Of a stretch of DNA of 64,000 nucleotides, positions 41,966 through 50,671 are shown piece after piece. Positions within the stretch are counted from its first letter, which is position 1. Every line of letters starts with the position of its first letter. The position numbers and the translations under genes were made by a program. Under the pieces are notes generated by a model. It did not search any database and was not told where the DNA came from. It saw only the letters and a program-made list of their open reading frames with translations. The stretch comes from Pseudomonas silesiensis. Lineage in GTDB: Bacteria; Pseudomonadota; Gammaproteobacteria; Pseudomonadales; Pseudomonadaceae. Where the stretch lies: assembly GCF_001661075.1 (NCBI RefSeq), contig NZ_CP014870.1:4732501-4796500 (forward strand), in the 5' to 3' direction.

Positions 41966-43117
41966 TTATTTCTTTAATCCTGTGATACAAGGCGAGACAA
42001 ATAGCTCTCCCCTCCATGCCCCCTGCACCGTCCGTTTGCCAACGATCAGCCACATCACCACCAGCATCGCCACCAGCACACAGCCGAAGAGACTGAAAAA
42101 GGACAGGTTCAACACGCTGGCCAGCTTCAAGGTTGTCAGGGCGTACACGCCCAAGGGAAAGGTAAAGCCCCACCAGCCGAGGTTGAACGGAATCCCGGCG
42201 CGCAGGTAGCGCACGGTGATCAGCAGCGCGACCAGCATCCACCACAGGCCAAATCCCCACAGCGTGATCCCGGCCACCAGGCCCAACCCGGCGGCGATTT
42301 CACCGACCCCAGGCAAACCGTTGGCGGCGAAGATCGCTGGCGCGTCGGCGCCCAGCAACAACATGCCCAGCGCACCGGTCCCGATCGGACCGAGCGCCAG
42401 CCAACTCGAGGCGGCCATGTTTTCGTGGGGCAGTTTATGCAAGGCCATGCGCAACAGCAGGATGGTCAGAATGCTGAACGCCACCGGCAGGGAAAAAGCC
42501 CAGAGCACGTAGCTGGTGACCAACACCACGATTTGCGAATGGGCATCCGCCAGGTGCGGCGCCAACAGGCCGCCACTGGCGGCAGCGACTTCGGCGGCCA
42601 CCACCGGCAACAACCATACTGCCGTCATCTGATCGATGCTGTGTTCCTGGCGAGTGAACATCAGGTACGGGATCAGCACGCCACAGGCCACGGACATCGC
42701 CACGTCCAGCCACCACAGCATTTCGACGACAGGCATCACGCCTTCGCCCCAACGCGGCAGACCGAACACCAGAAAACCATTAATGATGGTCGCCAGGCCC
42801 ATCGGGATGGTGCCGAAGAACATCGACACGGTCGAATGCCCGAAAATCCGCCGTGCCTCATCGAAAAACAGCACCCAACGTGCGGTATATATAGCCGTAA
42901 ATATCAAGAACAGGACGATATTGAACAGCCAGAGTGCTTCGGCAATCCGGTGCACGCCGGGACTCGCACCAGGCCATTGCGCCAGCGCCAACGCCAGCAC
43001 ACCGGTACCCATGGTGGCGGCGAACCAGTTCGGGGTGAATTGGCGGATTACTTCGCGCGGGTGTTGCAGCTGACTGAAAGGCTTGAAGCCGGCTGGGGCG
43101 GTATTGAGGCATGTCAT
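41966..43117 (-). CDS. TDT-family (TehA/Mae1/SSU1-like) membrane exporter
   Basis: This 383-residue protein has about ten membrane segments of the tellurite-resistance/dicarboxylate transporter family. FTPNWFAATMGTGVLALALAQW at the N-terminus and NLGWWGFTFPLGVYALTTLKLA near the C-terminus are family hallmarks (the same pattern occurs in SSU1 sulfite pumps and SLAC1 anion channels). The substrate is an anion, but whether malate, sulfite or tellurite-related cannot be told. The ATG at 43117 has AGGAG 7 bases upstream. Its promoter carries repeated TATCTAT/ATAGATA boxes. Confidence 0.83.
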   Translation of the reverse strand: MTCLNTAPAGFKPFSQLQHPREVIRQFTPNWFAATMGTGVLALALAQWPGASPGVHRIAEALWLFNIVLFLIFTAIYTARWVLFFDEARRIFGHSTVSMFFGTIPMGLATIINGFLVFGLPRWGEGVMPVVEMLWWLDVAMSVACGVLIPYLMFTRQEHSIDQMTAVWLLPVVAAEVAAASGGLLAPHLADAHSQIVVLVTSYVLWAFSLPVAFSILTILLLRMALHKLPHENMAASSWLALGPIGTGALGMLLLGADAPAIFAANGLPGVGEIAAGLGLVAGITLWGFGLWWMLVALLITVRYLRAGIPFNLGWWGFTFPLGVYALTTLKLASVLNLSFFSLFGCVLVAMLVVMWLIVGKRTVQGAWRGELFVSPCITGLKK

Positions 43118-43164
43118 GGCGAACTCCTGTCCTCTTGTTGAGGTGGAGTTCATCGTAGAACCCA

Positions 43165-43218
43165 ATCGAATATCTATATAACGGGTAATATCTCTAACTG
43201 TTATCTATTTCATAGATA
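43165..43218 (-). promoter_or_regulatory. AT-rich promoter with iterated TATCTA/TAGATA boxes
   Basis: The 107 bases between the MFS stop and the TDT start include TATCTA-TTTCA-TAGATA (43202-43218), an exact dyad, and two more ATATCT copies at 43170 and 43188. LysR-type regulators often bind ATAG/CTAT palindromes of this kind. The regulator is not encoded next to it. Confidence 0.4.
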
Positions 43219-43224
43219 TAGCGA

Positions 43225-44433
43225 TCATTTGACATCAAGGCTACAGACGCTGGCTGGCCGCTGACGCATCAAGCCCAGCAGCGCCGCCAGAGACAGCACA
43301 ATCAACACCGCGCCATAACCGTCGGTGGTTGCCACCAAGCCAAACGTCCGTGTCAGGCCACCCGCCAGCAATGATGGCAAACAGAACGCCAGATAACTGA
43401 GTACATAAAACGCCGACATCAAACCGGCCCGCTCATGGGGCAGCGCCAGCGGCACCAGACTGCGCACCGCCCCCAGGAACCCGGCACCGAATCCACACCC
43501 GGCCACCAGGGTGCCGAGGAAAAACAAGGGCAGGCTGGCACCGTGCACACCCAGTAAAACCATTGCGACACCCGCTGGCAACAACGTGCCGCCCAACAGC
43601 AGCGCCTTGGTGGCGGGCCGATTGCGCAGGGTAAAGATCATCAACGCACCGGTCAGGGTCAATGCCGCCACCGTCGCGCCGCCAATCAGGTTCGAGTCAG
43701 AGCCTGTGGCCGTGCGCACCAACGAAGGGGCCAGCGATGCATAAAAACCGCCGAGCGCCCAGGTCGCGATATTGAGCGGCAACACCCGCCACAAAGTGGA
43801 ACGTGCCTGGATCGGTACATGCAGGGTCGGACGCAGCGCCCCCCAGGCACCCGCTTGTGGACTGACGGTTTCAGGCAGGCGCCAGACGTACACGCCTTGT
43901 GCCACAAACAGCGCCAGCAACACCCAATAGGTCAACTGCAATGGCAACGGGGCAAACTCAGCCAACAACCCACAGCCCATGGCTCCGACCGCCATACCCA
44001 GCAGCGGCGCGACACTGTTGACCAATGGTCCCTGTTGACGGTCGGTGTCCAGCAATGCGGCACTCAGCACGGCGGTGGCCATCCCCGTCGCAAATCCCTG
44101 AAGCACCCGGGCACCGATCAACCACGCCACGCTGTCGGCATTGATAAACAGCAGCATCGCCAACATGTTCAGCAATACCGCGGTGAAAATCACCGGTTTG
44201 CGGCCCAGGTAATCCGAAAGCGAACCCACCGTCAGCAGCGCCACCAGCAAAGTGATGGCGTAAACCCCGAAAATAACGGTCAGGGTCGCTGCCGAAAACT
44301 GCAGGTGTTCCTGATACAAGTGATACAAGGGCGTCGGGGCAGTGGAAGCGGCGAGAAAACTGAGTAAGGTGATGGCCAGGAACCACAGGCTCGCACGATT
44401 GGAAGCAGGACTGTTCGACGTTGAATAGCGCAT
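43225..44433 (-). CDS. MFS transporter, drug-efflux type
   Basis: This 402-residue protein has about 12 membrane segments. The first is ASLWFLAITLLSFLAASTAP, with the loop 2-3 signature GSLSDYLGRKPVIF and ARVLQGFATGMATAVLSAALLD in segment 4-5. It is most like proton-driven drug pumps; the substrate is unknown. The gene is divergent from a TetR gene with 90 bases between starts, the usual regulator-pump pair. Its ribosome-binding GGAG lies inside the right half of a 17-base-arm palindrome (44435-44477). Confidence 0.87.
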   Translation of the reverse strand: MRYSTSNSPASNRASLWFLAITLLSFLAASTAPTPLYHLYQEHLQFSAATLTVIFGVYAITLLVALLTVGSLSDYLGRKPVIFTAVLLNMLAMLLFINADSVAWLIGARVLQGFATGMATAVLSAALLDTDRQQGPLVNSVAPLLGMAVGAMGCGLLAEFAPLPLQLTYWVLLALFVAQGVYVWRLPETVSPQAGAWGALRPTLHVPIQARSTLWRVLPLNIATWALGGFYASLAPSLVRTATGSDSNLIGGATVAALTLTGALMIFTLRNRPATKALLLGGTLLPAGVAMVLLGVHGASLPLFFLGTLVAGCGFGAGFLGAVRSLVPLALPHERAGLMSAFYVLSYLAFCLPSLLAGGLTRTFGLVATTDGYGAVLIVLSLAALLGLMRQRPASVCSLDVK

Positions 44434-44434
44434 T

Positions 44435-44477
44435 GCACACTCCGCAAAAGCTAATTTTTTGCTTTTGCGGAGTGTGC
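44435..44477. promoter_or_regulatory. perfect 17-base-arm palindrome between mfs and tetR
   Basis: GCACACTCCGCAAAAGC (44435-44451) and its exact reverse complement (44461-44477) enclose the 9-base loop TAATTTTTT. On the minus strand the promoter-distal arm holds the MFS gene's GGAG and stops one base before its ATG. It may be a double operator for the adjacent TetR protein or an RNA hairpin hiding the ribosome-binding site, or both. Confidence 0.7.
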
Positions 44478-44523
44478 TACTGGCGAACGCTTAAAGCAAA
44501 TTCTTTGTGTTAAGGTCCGATGC

Positions 44524-45063
44524 ATGGCTATTAAAGAAGGTTTACGCCCCGGTGGCCGTAGCGCCCGGGTGCAGGAGTCGATTCATTCGGCTGTCCGTGA
44601 CCTGCTCCAGGAGCAGGAACGCTCTACCCTGACCGTCCCGCAAATCGCCGCCCGCGCGGGGGTCACACCGTCGACCATTTACCGGCGTTGGGGCGACTTG
44701 TCGGCATTGCTCGCAGATGTCGCCCTCGCCCGCATGCGCCCCGACAGCGAGCCGGCCAACACTGGCACCCTGCGCGGTGACGTGCTCGCCTGGGCAGAGC
44801 AGTATCTGGACGAGATGAGTTCGCAACCCGGTCGCAACATGCTGCGCGATGTGCAAAGCAGCACGCTGCCGATTTATTGCGCAACCATCATTGGCGGGCA
44901 GTTGCAGGCGATTCTGGATCGCTATCCCGATCAGCCGAAGCCGAGCGTCGATCGATTGATCAACCTGGTGGCGGCGCCTACGGTGTTTCGTATCCTGTTT
45001 TCCGAGGCGCCGCTGGAGGTTGGGGAGTTGCATCGGTTGATCGAGATAGCGTTGAGTCAGTAA
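44524..45063 (+). CDS. TetR-family regulator of the divergent MFS gene
   Basis: This 179-residue protein has a helix-turn-helix at about residues 18-60 (STLTVPQIAARAGVTPSTIYRRWGDLSALLADVA). The C-terminal domain (LAWAEQYLDEMSS, VDRLINLVAAPTVFRILF) resembles the TetR C-terminal family common in regulators of efflux pumps. The ATG at 44524 has AAGG 8 bases upstream. Divergent placement makes it the probable repressor of the MFS pump and of itself through the palindrome at 44435-44477. A REP pair follows 2 bases past its stop. Confidence 0.88.
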   Translation: MAIKEGLRPGGRSARVQESIHSAVRDLLQEQERSTLTVPQIAARAGVTPSTIYRRWGDLSALLADVALARMRPDSEPANTGTLRGDVLAWAEQYLDEMSSQPGRNMLRDVQSSTLPIYCATIIGGQLQAILDRYPDQPKPSVDRLINLVAAPTVFRILFSEAPLEVGELHRLIEIALSQ

Positions 45064-45065
45064 GG

Positions 45066-45176
45066 CCGCCTTCGCGGCGGTGCGGCGATCCGACAAGCCC
45101 GCTCCCACAGTGATCTTCGGTGTACACACTATTTGCCACTCACAGAGAACCCTGTGGGAGCGGGCTTGCCCGCGAA
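45066..45176. repeat. REP doublet downstream of tetR
   Basis: The left arm (45066-45110) is the variant containing GGTGCGGCGATCCGACAAGC before CCGCTCCCACAG. The right arm (45151-45176) is the common GTGGGAGCGGGCTTGCCCGCG form in inverted orientation. It lies between the tetR stop and the hybrid kinase promoter. Confidence 0.82.
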
Positions 45177-45300
45177 GAGGCCTGCCACCCCCGCGACACC
45201 CCACCACGCCACGACCTTGGTCGACACTGACTAACGCCGGCGCTCGTGCGAGACTGTCTCACCGGGCGGGAGTCCCGGGTGTCTTTTGTCCGGAGTTACC

Positions 45301-48300
45301 ATGTCGCTGTCCAGCGGGCTGATCGCCACCGTCGCCCTGGCCTATATGGCCATCCTGTTCGCCATCGCCTTCTACGGTGACCGGCGCAGTGCGCCCTTGC
45401 CTCCGCGCGTGCGCGCCTGGGTGTACAGCCTGTCGCTGGCGGTCTATTGCACCAGCTGGACCTTCTTCGGCGCCGTGGGCCAGGCCGCCGAACAACTCTG
45501 GTCATTCCTGCCGATCTACCTGGGGCCGATCCTGCTGCTGGTCTGCGCGCCGTGGGTCCTGCAAAAAATGGTGATGATCAGCAAGCAGGAAAACATCACT
45601 TCCATTGCCGACTTCATCGCCGCGCGCTATGGCAAATCCCAGGCGCTGGCGGTGGTGGTGGCGCTGATCTGCCTGGTCGGTGTGCTGCCCTACATCGCGT
45701 TACAGCTCAAGGGCATCGTGCTCGGGGTGAATCTGCTGATCGGCGCGGGTGCGGACGCCACGGGCACTCGCGCCCAGGATACGGCGCTGGTCGTGTCGCT
45801 AGTGCTGGCGCTGTTTACCATCGTGTTTGGTACCCGCAACCTCGATGCCACGGAACACCACCGCGGCATGGTACTGGCGATCGCGTTCGAATCCCTGGTC
45901 AAGCTCTTCGCGTTTCTCGCGGTCGGCGCCTTCGTGACCTACGGCCTCTACGACGGTCCCGACGACCTGTTCGACCAGGCCATGCTCGCCCCACGCCTGG
46001 AAGAATACTGGAAGGAAACCATCAACTGGCCATCGATGGTGGTCCAGACCGGTGTGGCGATGATGGCAATCATCTGCCTGCCCCGACAGTTCCACGTGAC
46101 CGTGGTGGAAAACATCGATCCACAGGATCTGAACGTGGCCAAATGGGTGTTCCCGGCTTATCTGGCGCTGGCGGCGCTGTTTGTCGTCCCGATCGCCCTC
46201 GCCGGTCAGATGCTGCTGCCCAGCTCGGTCTTGCCGGACTCGTTCGTCATCAGCCTGCCCCTGGCGCAGTCTCACCCGGCCCTGGCGTTGCTGGCATTTA
46301 TCGGGGGCGCCTCGGCGGCGACCGGCATGGTGATCGTCGCCAGCGTGGCGCTGTCGACCATGGTCTCCAACGACATGCTGCTGCCGTGGCTGCTGCGACG
46401 CAACAACGCCGAGCGGCCCTTCGAGGTGTTTCGCCAGTGGATGCTCTCGGTACGCCGGGTCACCATCGTGGTCATTTTGCTGCTGGCCTACGTCAGCTAT
46501 CGCCTGCTGGGCTCGACCGCAAGCCTGGCAACCATCGGCCAGATAGCCTTCGCCGCCGTGACCCAACTGGCCCCGGCCATGCTCGGCGCGCTGTACTGGA
46601 AACAGGCCAACCGTCGGGGGGTATTCGCCGGTCTCGCCGCCGGGACGTTCCTCTGGTTCTACACCCTGATTCTGCCGATTGCCGCCCACGGTCTGGGATT
46701 ATCCTTAAGCAGTTTCCCGGGCCTGACCTGGCTGCACAGCAACCCGCTGCACCTGCCGATCACCCCGCTGACCCAAGGCGTGGTGCTGTCCCTGGCGGGC
46801 AACTTCACCCTGTTTGCCTGGGTGTCGGTGCTATCGCGCACCCGGGTGTCGGAACACTGGCAGGCCGGGCGCTTCATCGGCCAGGAAATCAGCGCGCGCC
46901 CCAGCTCCCGCTCCATGCTGGCGGTACAGATCAACGATTTGCTGCAATTGGCGGCGCGCTTCGTCGGTGAAGAACGCGCCCGTCAGAGTTTCATCCGTTT
47001 CGCCTACCGCCAGGGCAAAGGCTTCAACCCGAACCAGAACGCCGACGGTGAATGGATCGCCCACACCGAGCGTCTGCTGGCCGGTGTGCTCGGCGCATCC
47101 TCGACTCGCGCGGTGGTGAAGGCGGCCATCGAAGGTCGGGAAATGCAACTCGAGGATGTCGTGCGGATCGCCGACGAAGCCTCGGAGGTGCTGCAATTCA
47201 ATCGCGCCCTGCTGCAAGGTGCGATCGAGAACATCACCCAAGGCATCAGCGTGGTCGACCAGTCACTCCGGCTGGTGGCGTGGAACCGGCGCTACCTGGA
47301 GTTGTTCAATTACCCGGATGGCTTGATCAGCGTCGGGCGACCGATTGCCGACATCATTCGCTACAACGCCGAACGCGGCCTGTGCGGCCCCGGCGAAGCG
47401 GAAGTGCATGTCGCCCGCCGCTTGCACTGGATGCGCCAAGGCCGTGCCCATACTTCGGAAAGATTGTTCCCCAATGGACGGGTGATCGAGCTGATCGGCA
47501 ACCCGATGCCGGGCGGCGGTTTCGTCATGAGTTTCACCGACATCACCGCGTTCCGCGAGGCCGAACAGGCGCTGACCGAAGCCAACGAAGGCCTGGAACG
47601 ACGCGTCACCGAACGGACCCATGAATTGTCACAGCTCAACGTGGCCCTGACCGAAGCCAAGGGCACCGCCGAGTCGGCCAACCAATCGAAAACCAGGTTC
47701 CTGGCAGCGGTCAGCCATGACTTGATGCAACCGCTGAATGCGGCGCGGCTATTCTCCGCCGCCCTAACGCACCAGGACGACGGCTTGTCCACCGAGGCGC
47801 AAAAACTGGTGCATCACCTGGACACCTCTCTGCGCTCGGCCGAGGACTTGATCAGCGACTTGCTGGACATATCCCGCCTGGAAAATGGCAAGATCAACAA
47901 GGATCCCAAGCCGTTCGCGCTCAATGAGTTGTTCGATGTCCTCAGTGCCGAGTTCCAGGCACTGGCCCGAGACCAGGGGCTGAAATTCCGGGTCAGGGGC
48001 AGCAAGTTGCGGGTCGACAGCGACAGCAAACTGTTGCGGCGGATCTTGCAGAACTTCCTCACCAACGCTTTCCGCTACGGTAAAGGGCCGGTGCTGTTGG
48101 GGGTTCGGCGACGCAAGGGCGAATTGTGCCTGGAGGTCTGGGACCGAGGCCCGGGCATTCCCGAAGATAAGCAACAGGTGATTTTCGAGGAATTCAAACG
48201 TCTCGATAGTCACCAGACCCGCGCCGAGAAAGGCCTCGGGCTGGGCCTGGCGATTGCTGACGGCTTGTGTCGCGTGTTGGGCCATACCCTGCAGGTTCGC

Positions 48301-48771
48301 TCCTGGCCCGGTCGCGGCAGCGTGTTCAGCGTCAGCGTGCCGTTGGCCCGGGCGCAAACCGCGATGCCCGCCAAGGTCGTCGAACTCAACGGTAAGCCGC
48401 TGAGCGGCGCGCAGGTTTTGTGTATCGATAACGAAGACAGCATCCTGATCGGCATGAACAGCTTGCTGACGCGCTGGGGTTGCCAGGTCTGGACCGCACG
48501 CAACCGCGATGAATGCGCGGCGCTGCTCAGTGATGGCATGCGTCCGCAACTGGCGCTGGTGGATTACCACCTGGACAATGGCGAGACCGGGACCGAGCTG
48601 ATGGCCTGGCTGCGCACCCGATTGGGTGAACCGGTGCCGGGCGTGGTGATCAGTGCCGACGGGCGCCCCGAGATGGTGGCGCTGGTACATGCGGTCGGGC
48701 TGGATTATCTGGCCAAGCCAGTGAAACCGGCGGCGTTGCGGGCGTTGTTGAGTCGGCATTTGCCGTTGTAG
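45301..48771 (+). CDS. SSS-type hybrid sensor histidine kinase (transporter-like input, PAS, HK, REC)
   Basis: This 1156-residue protein has about 13 membrane segments of the sodium:solute symporter fold in residues 1-510 (TSWTFFGAVGQAAEQLWSFLP, ITSIADFIAARYGKSQAL). A PAS domain lies near 645-760 (ENITQGISVVDQSLRLVAWN), then a coiled coil. A HisKA with the phospho-acceptor in SHDLMQPLNAARL (His about 806) precedes the HATPase (LTNAFRYGKGPVLLG, DRGPGIPEDKQQ, EKGLGLGLAIADGL). A C-terminal receiver carries the Asp of LALVDYHLDNG (about 1088) and LAKPVK. GGAG lies 6 bases before the ATG. This is the CbrA-like class with an added receiver, similar to P. aeruginosa PA3271; the ligand is unknown and no response regulator adjoins it. 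Confidence 0.92.
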   Translation: MSLSSGLIATVALAYMAILFAIAFYGDRRSAPLPPRVRAWVYSLSLAVYCTSWTFFGAVGQAAEQLWSFLPIYLGPILLLVCAPWVLQKMVMISKQENITSIADFIAARYGKSQALAVVVALICLVGVLPYIALQLKGIVLGVNLLIGAGADATGTRAQDTALVVSLVLALFTIVFGTRNLDATEHHRGMVLAIAFESLVKLFAFLAVGAFVTYGLYDGPDDLFDQAMLAPRLEEYWKETINWPSMVVQTGVAMMAIICLPRQFHVTVVENIDPQDLNVAKWVFPAYLALAALFVVPIALAGQMLLPSSVLPDSFVISLPLAQSHPALALLAFIGGASAATGMVIVASVALSTMVSNDMLLPWLLRRNNAERPFEVFRQWMLSVRRVTIVVILLLAYVSYRLLGSTASLATIGQIAFAAVTQLAPAMLGALYWKQANRRGVFAGLAAGTFLWFYTLILPIAAHGLGLSLSSFPGLTWLHSNPLHLPITPLTQGVVLSLAGNFTLFAWVSVLSRTRVSEHWQAGRFIGQEISARPSSRSMLAVQINDLLQLAARFVGEERARQSFIRFAYRQGKGFNPNQNADGEWIAHTERLLAGVLGASSTRAVVKAAIEGREMQLEDVVRIADEASEVLQFNRALLQGAIENITQGISVVDQSLRLVAWNRRYLELFNYPDGLISVGRPIADIIRYNAERGLCGPGEAEVHVARRLHWMRQGRAHTSERLFPNGRVIELIGNPMPGGGFVMSFTDITAFREAEQALTEANEGLERRVTERTHELSQLNVALTEAKGTAESANQSKTRFLAAVSHDLMQPLNAARLFSAALTHQDDGLSTEAQKLVHHLDTSLRSAEDLISDLLDISRLENGKINKDPKPFALNELFDVLSAEFQALARDQGLKFRVRGSKLRVDSDSKLLRRILQNFLTNAFRYGKGPVLLGVRRRKGELCLEVWDRGPGIPEDKQQVIFEEFKRLDSHQTRAEKGLGLGLAIADGLCRVLGHTLQVRSWPGRGSVFSVSVPLARAQTAMPAKVVELNGKPLSGAQVLCIDNEDSILIGMNSLLTRWGCQVWTARNRDECAALLSDGMRPQLALVDYHLDNGETGTELMAWLRTRLGEPVPGVVISADGRPEMVALVHAVGLDYLAKPVKPAALRALLSRHLPL

Positions 48772-48807
48772 TGCGGCAGATTTGACTTGCTCGCGAAGCT
48801 TTTAAAC

Positions 48808-50286
48808 TTACTCTGGCAACTCGGCCAAGCCATCCACATCCGTCATCGCCCGCTCCAGCAGATCTGCCGGCAGGCTCTTGCTCGCTCGTGCGCCCAGCAA
48901 TTTGAGTTGTTCACTGCGACTGACCAGGTTGCCGCGCCCTTCGGTCAGCTTGTTGCGCGCGGAGCTGTAGGCCTTGTCCAGTTGTTGCAAGCGATTGCCG
49001 ACCTCATCCAGATCCTGAATGAACAACACGAACTTGTCGTACAGCCACCCCGCGCGCTCGGCAATTTCCCGGGCGTTCTGGCTTTGGCGCTCTTGCTTCC
49101 AAAGGCTGTCAATGACCCGCAAAGTCGCCAGCAGCGTCGTTGGGCTGACGATCACGATATTGCGGTCGAAAGCCTCCTGAAACAGCGTCGGCTCAGCCTG
49201 CAACGCGGCGGAAAACGCCGCTTCGATCGGGACGAAGAGCAAGACGAAATCCAGGCTGTGCAAACCGTCCAGCCGCTTGTAGTCCTTGCCGGACAGGCCT
49301 TTGACGTGATTTCGCAGCGACAGCACGTGTTGCTTGATGGCGATTTGGCCGATGGCATCGTCTTCGGCCGCCACGTATTGCTGATAGGCCGTGAGGCTGA
49401 CCTTGGAGTCAACCACCACCTGCTTGTCGCCTGGCAGATAAATGATCACGTCGGGCTGGAATCGCTCACCGTCCGGGCCCTTGAGATTGACCTGTGTCTG
49501 GTATTCGCGCCCCTTCTCCAGGCCCGCATGTTCCAGCACCCGCTCAAGAATCAATTCGCCCCAGTTGCCCTGGGTTTTCTGCCCTTTCAACGCCCGGGTC
49601 AGGTTGGTGGCTTCGTCGCTCAGGCGCAGGTTCAGTTGCTGCAGCCGCTCCAGCTCCTTGGCCAGGGAGAAACGCTCGCGGGCTTCGGCCTGATAACTTT
49701 CCTCGACGCGTTTTTCGAAGGACTGGATGCGCTCCTTCAAAGGATCCAGCAACTGCCCCAGACGCTGCTGACTGGTTTCGGCAAAACGCTGCTCACGCTC
49801 GTCGAAGATTTTGCCGGCCAGTTCCGCAAACTGTGCGCGCAGCTCATCTCGCGAGCCTTGCAGGTCACTGAGACGCTGCTGATGGCTTTCCTGCTGCTCA
49901 CGCAGCTCGGCGTTGAGCGAAGCGGTCTGGGCGTCCAGACGACGTAACTCGGCTTCTTTGCCGGCACGCTCGAGGTTCCAGGCATGGGCGGCGTCGCGAG
50001 CATCGTCACGCTCGATCTGCAACAGTTCGACCTCACGGCGAACGGCGGCCAGGTCTGCTTGCCGGGCGGTGTTGGCCTGACTCAGGTCGGCGATTTCATC
50101 GCGACAGGCTTCGAGTTGGGCGTTCAATCCATCTTGGGCCAGATGAGCCGTGGTCAGACGCTCTTCCAGCAGCGCCACCTCTGACTGCATCGCGCTCGCC
50201 CGGCGCTGTAGCTGCCAGGCCAGTACCAGCAACGGCAGCGCAGCACCCGCCAGACCGAGCAATGCGCTGGTCAAGTCCATAGCCAT
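48808..50286 (-). CDS. rmuC: DNA recombination protein RmuC
   Basis: This 492-residue protein has an N-terminal membrane anchor (LTSALLGLAGAALPLLVLAWQL), a long coiled coil at about residues 30-190 rich in Glu, Gln and Arg, and the RmuC nuclease-like domain. Hallmarks of that domain are TQGNWGELILERVLEHAGLEKGREY, PDVIIYLPGDKQVVVDSKVSL and FVLLFVPIEAAFSAAL. RmuC limits inversions at short inverted repeats in E. coli. Of three nested starts I chose the ATG at 50286, five bases after AGGAG; GTG 50292 and ATG 50280 are alternatives. Confidence 0.93.
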   Translation of the reverse strand: MAMDLTSALLGLAGAALPLLVLAWQLQRRASAMQSEVALLEERLTTAHLAQDGLNAQLEACRDEIADLSQANTARQADLAAVRREVELLQIERDDARDAAHAWNLERAGKEAELRRLDAQTASLNAELREQQESHQQRLSDLQGSRDELRAQFAELAGKIFDEREQRFAETSQQRLGQLLDPLKERIQSFEKRVEESYQAEARERFSLAKELERLQQLNLRLSDEATNLTRALKGQKTQGNWGELILERVLEHAGLEKGREYQTQVNLKGPDGERFQPDVIIYLPGDKQVVVDSKVSLTAYQQYVAAEDDAIGQIAIKQHVLSLRNHVKGLSGKDYKRLDGLHSLDFVLLFVPIEAAFSAALQAEPTLFQEAFDRNIVIVSPTTLLATLRVIDSLWKQERQSQNAREIAERAGWLYDKFVLFIQDLDEVGNRLQQLDKAYSSARNKLTEGRGNLVSRSEQLKLLGARASKSLPADLLERAMTDVDGLAELPE

Positions 50287-50347
50287 AGCCACTCCTGCCC
50301 ATTCGATAAAACTTGAAGGTTAACCAAGGCGTCAGGTCTTGGACAGC

Positions 50348-50671
50348 TCAGTCTTCGATCAGACCCAGTTCCTGCAGGGCGCGTCGATCCCCTGCCCGTG
50401 CAGCCTGGCGCAGCAGGTCCTGACCGATTCGGCGATCCCGGGCATTTCCGCACTCGCGGCACATCAGCTGGCCGAGACGACTTTGCGCGGCGACGACGCC
50501 TTCACGGGCCGGTTGCTTGAGCAAACGTCCGGCGAAGTGTTTGACGCTGGTGTTCTCACCCAGGCGCGGGCTGTCCAGCAACCATTCGGCCACCCGCATC
50601 GAAAAACGCTTGGGCGGGGCAACACGTGGAGGTGTGGAAGTGACTGAGATAGATACTGAGCGAAACTTCAT
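50348..50671 (-). CDS. Sel1-like repeat protein, function unknown
   Basis: This 107-residue protein has a basic N-terminus and one or two Sel1-like helical repeats in the C-terminal half (VVAAQSRLGQLMCRECGNARDRRIGQDLLRQAARAGDRRALQELGL: the AA..G...A...LG pattern). The CRECGN pair of cysteines could bind metal. I took the ATG at 50671, which gives MKFRSVSISVTSTPPRV; the frame remains open further upstream but without supporting signals, and the ribosome-binding site is weak. The gene follows rmuC's start region in the same direction. Confidence 0.65.
   Translation of the reverse strand: MKFRSVSISVTSTPPRVAPPKRFSMRVAEWLLDSPRLGENTSVKHFAGRLLKQPAREGVVAAQSRLGQLMCRECGNARDRRIGQDLLRQAARAGDRRALQELGLIED

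Noticed and set aside
44435..44477. The palindrome as an intrinsic terminator
   Set aside because: It lies between divergent start codons and has no T run after either arm; regulatory use is more plausible.
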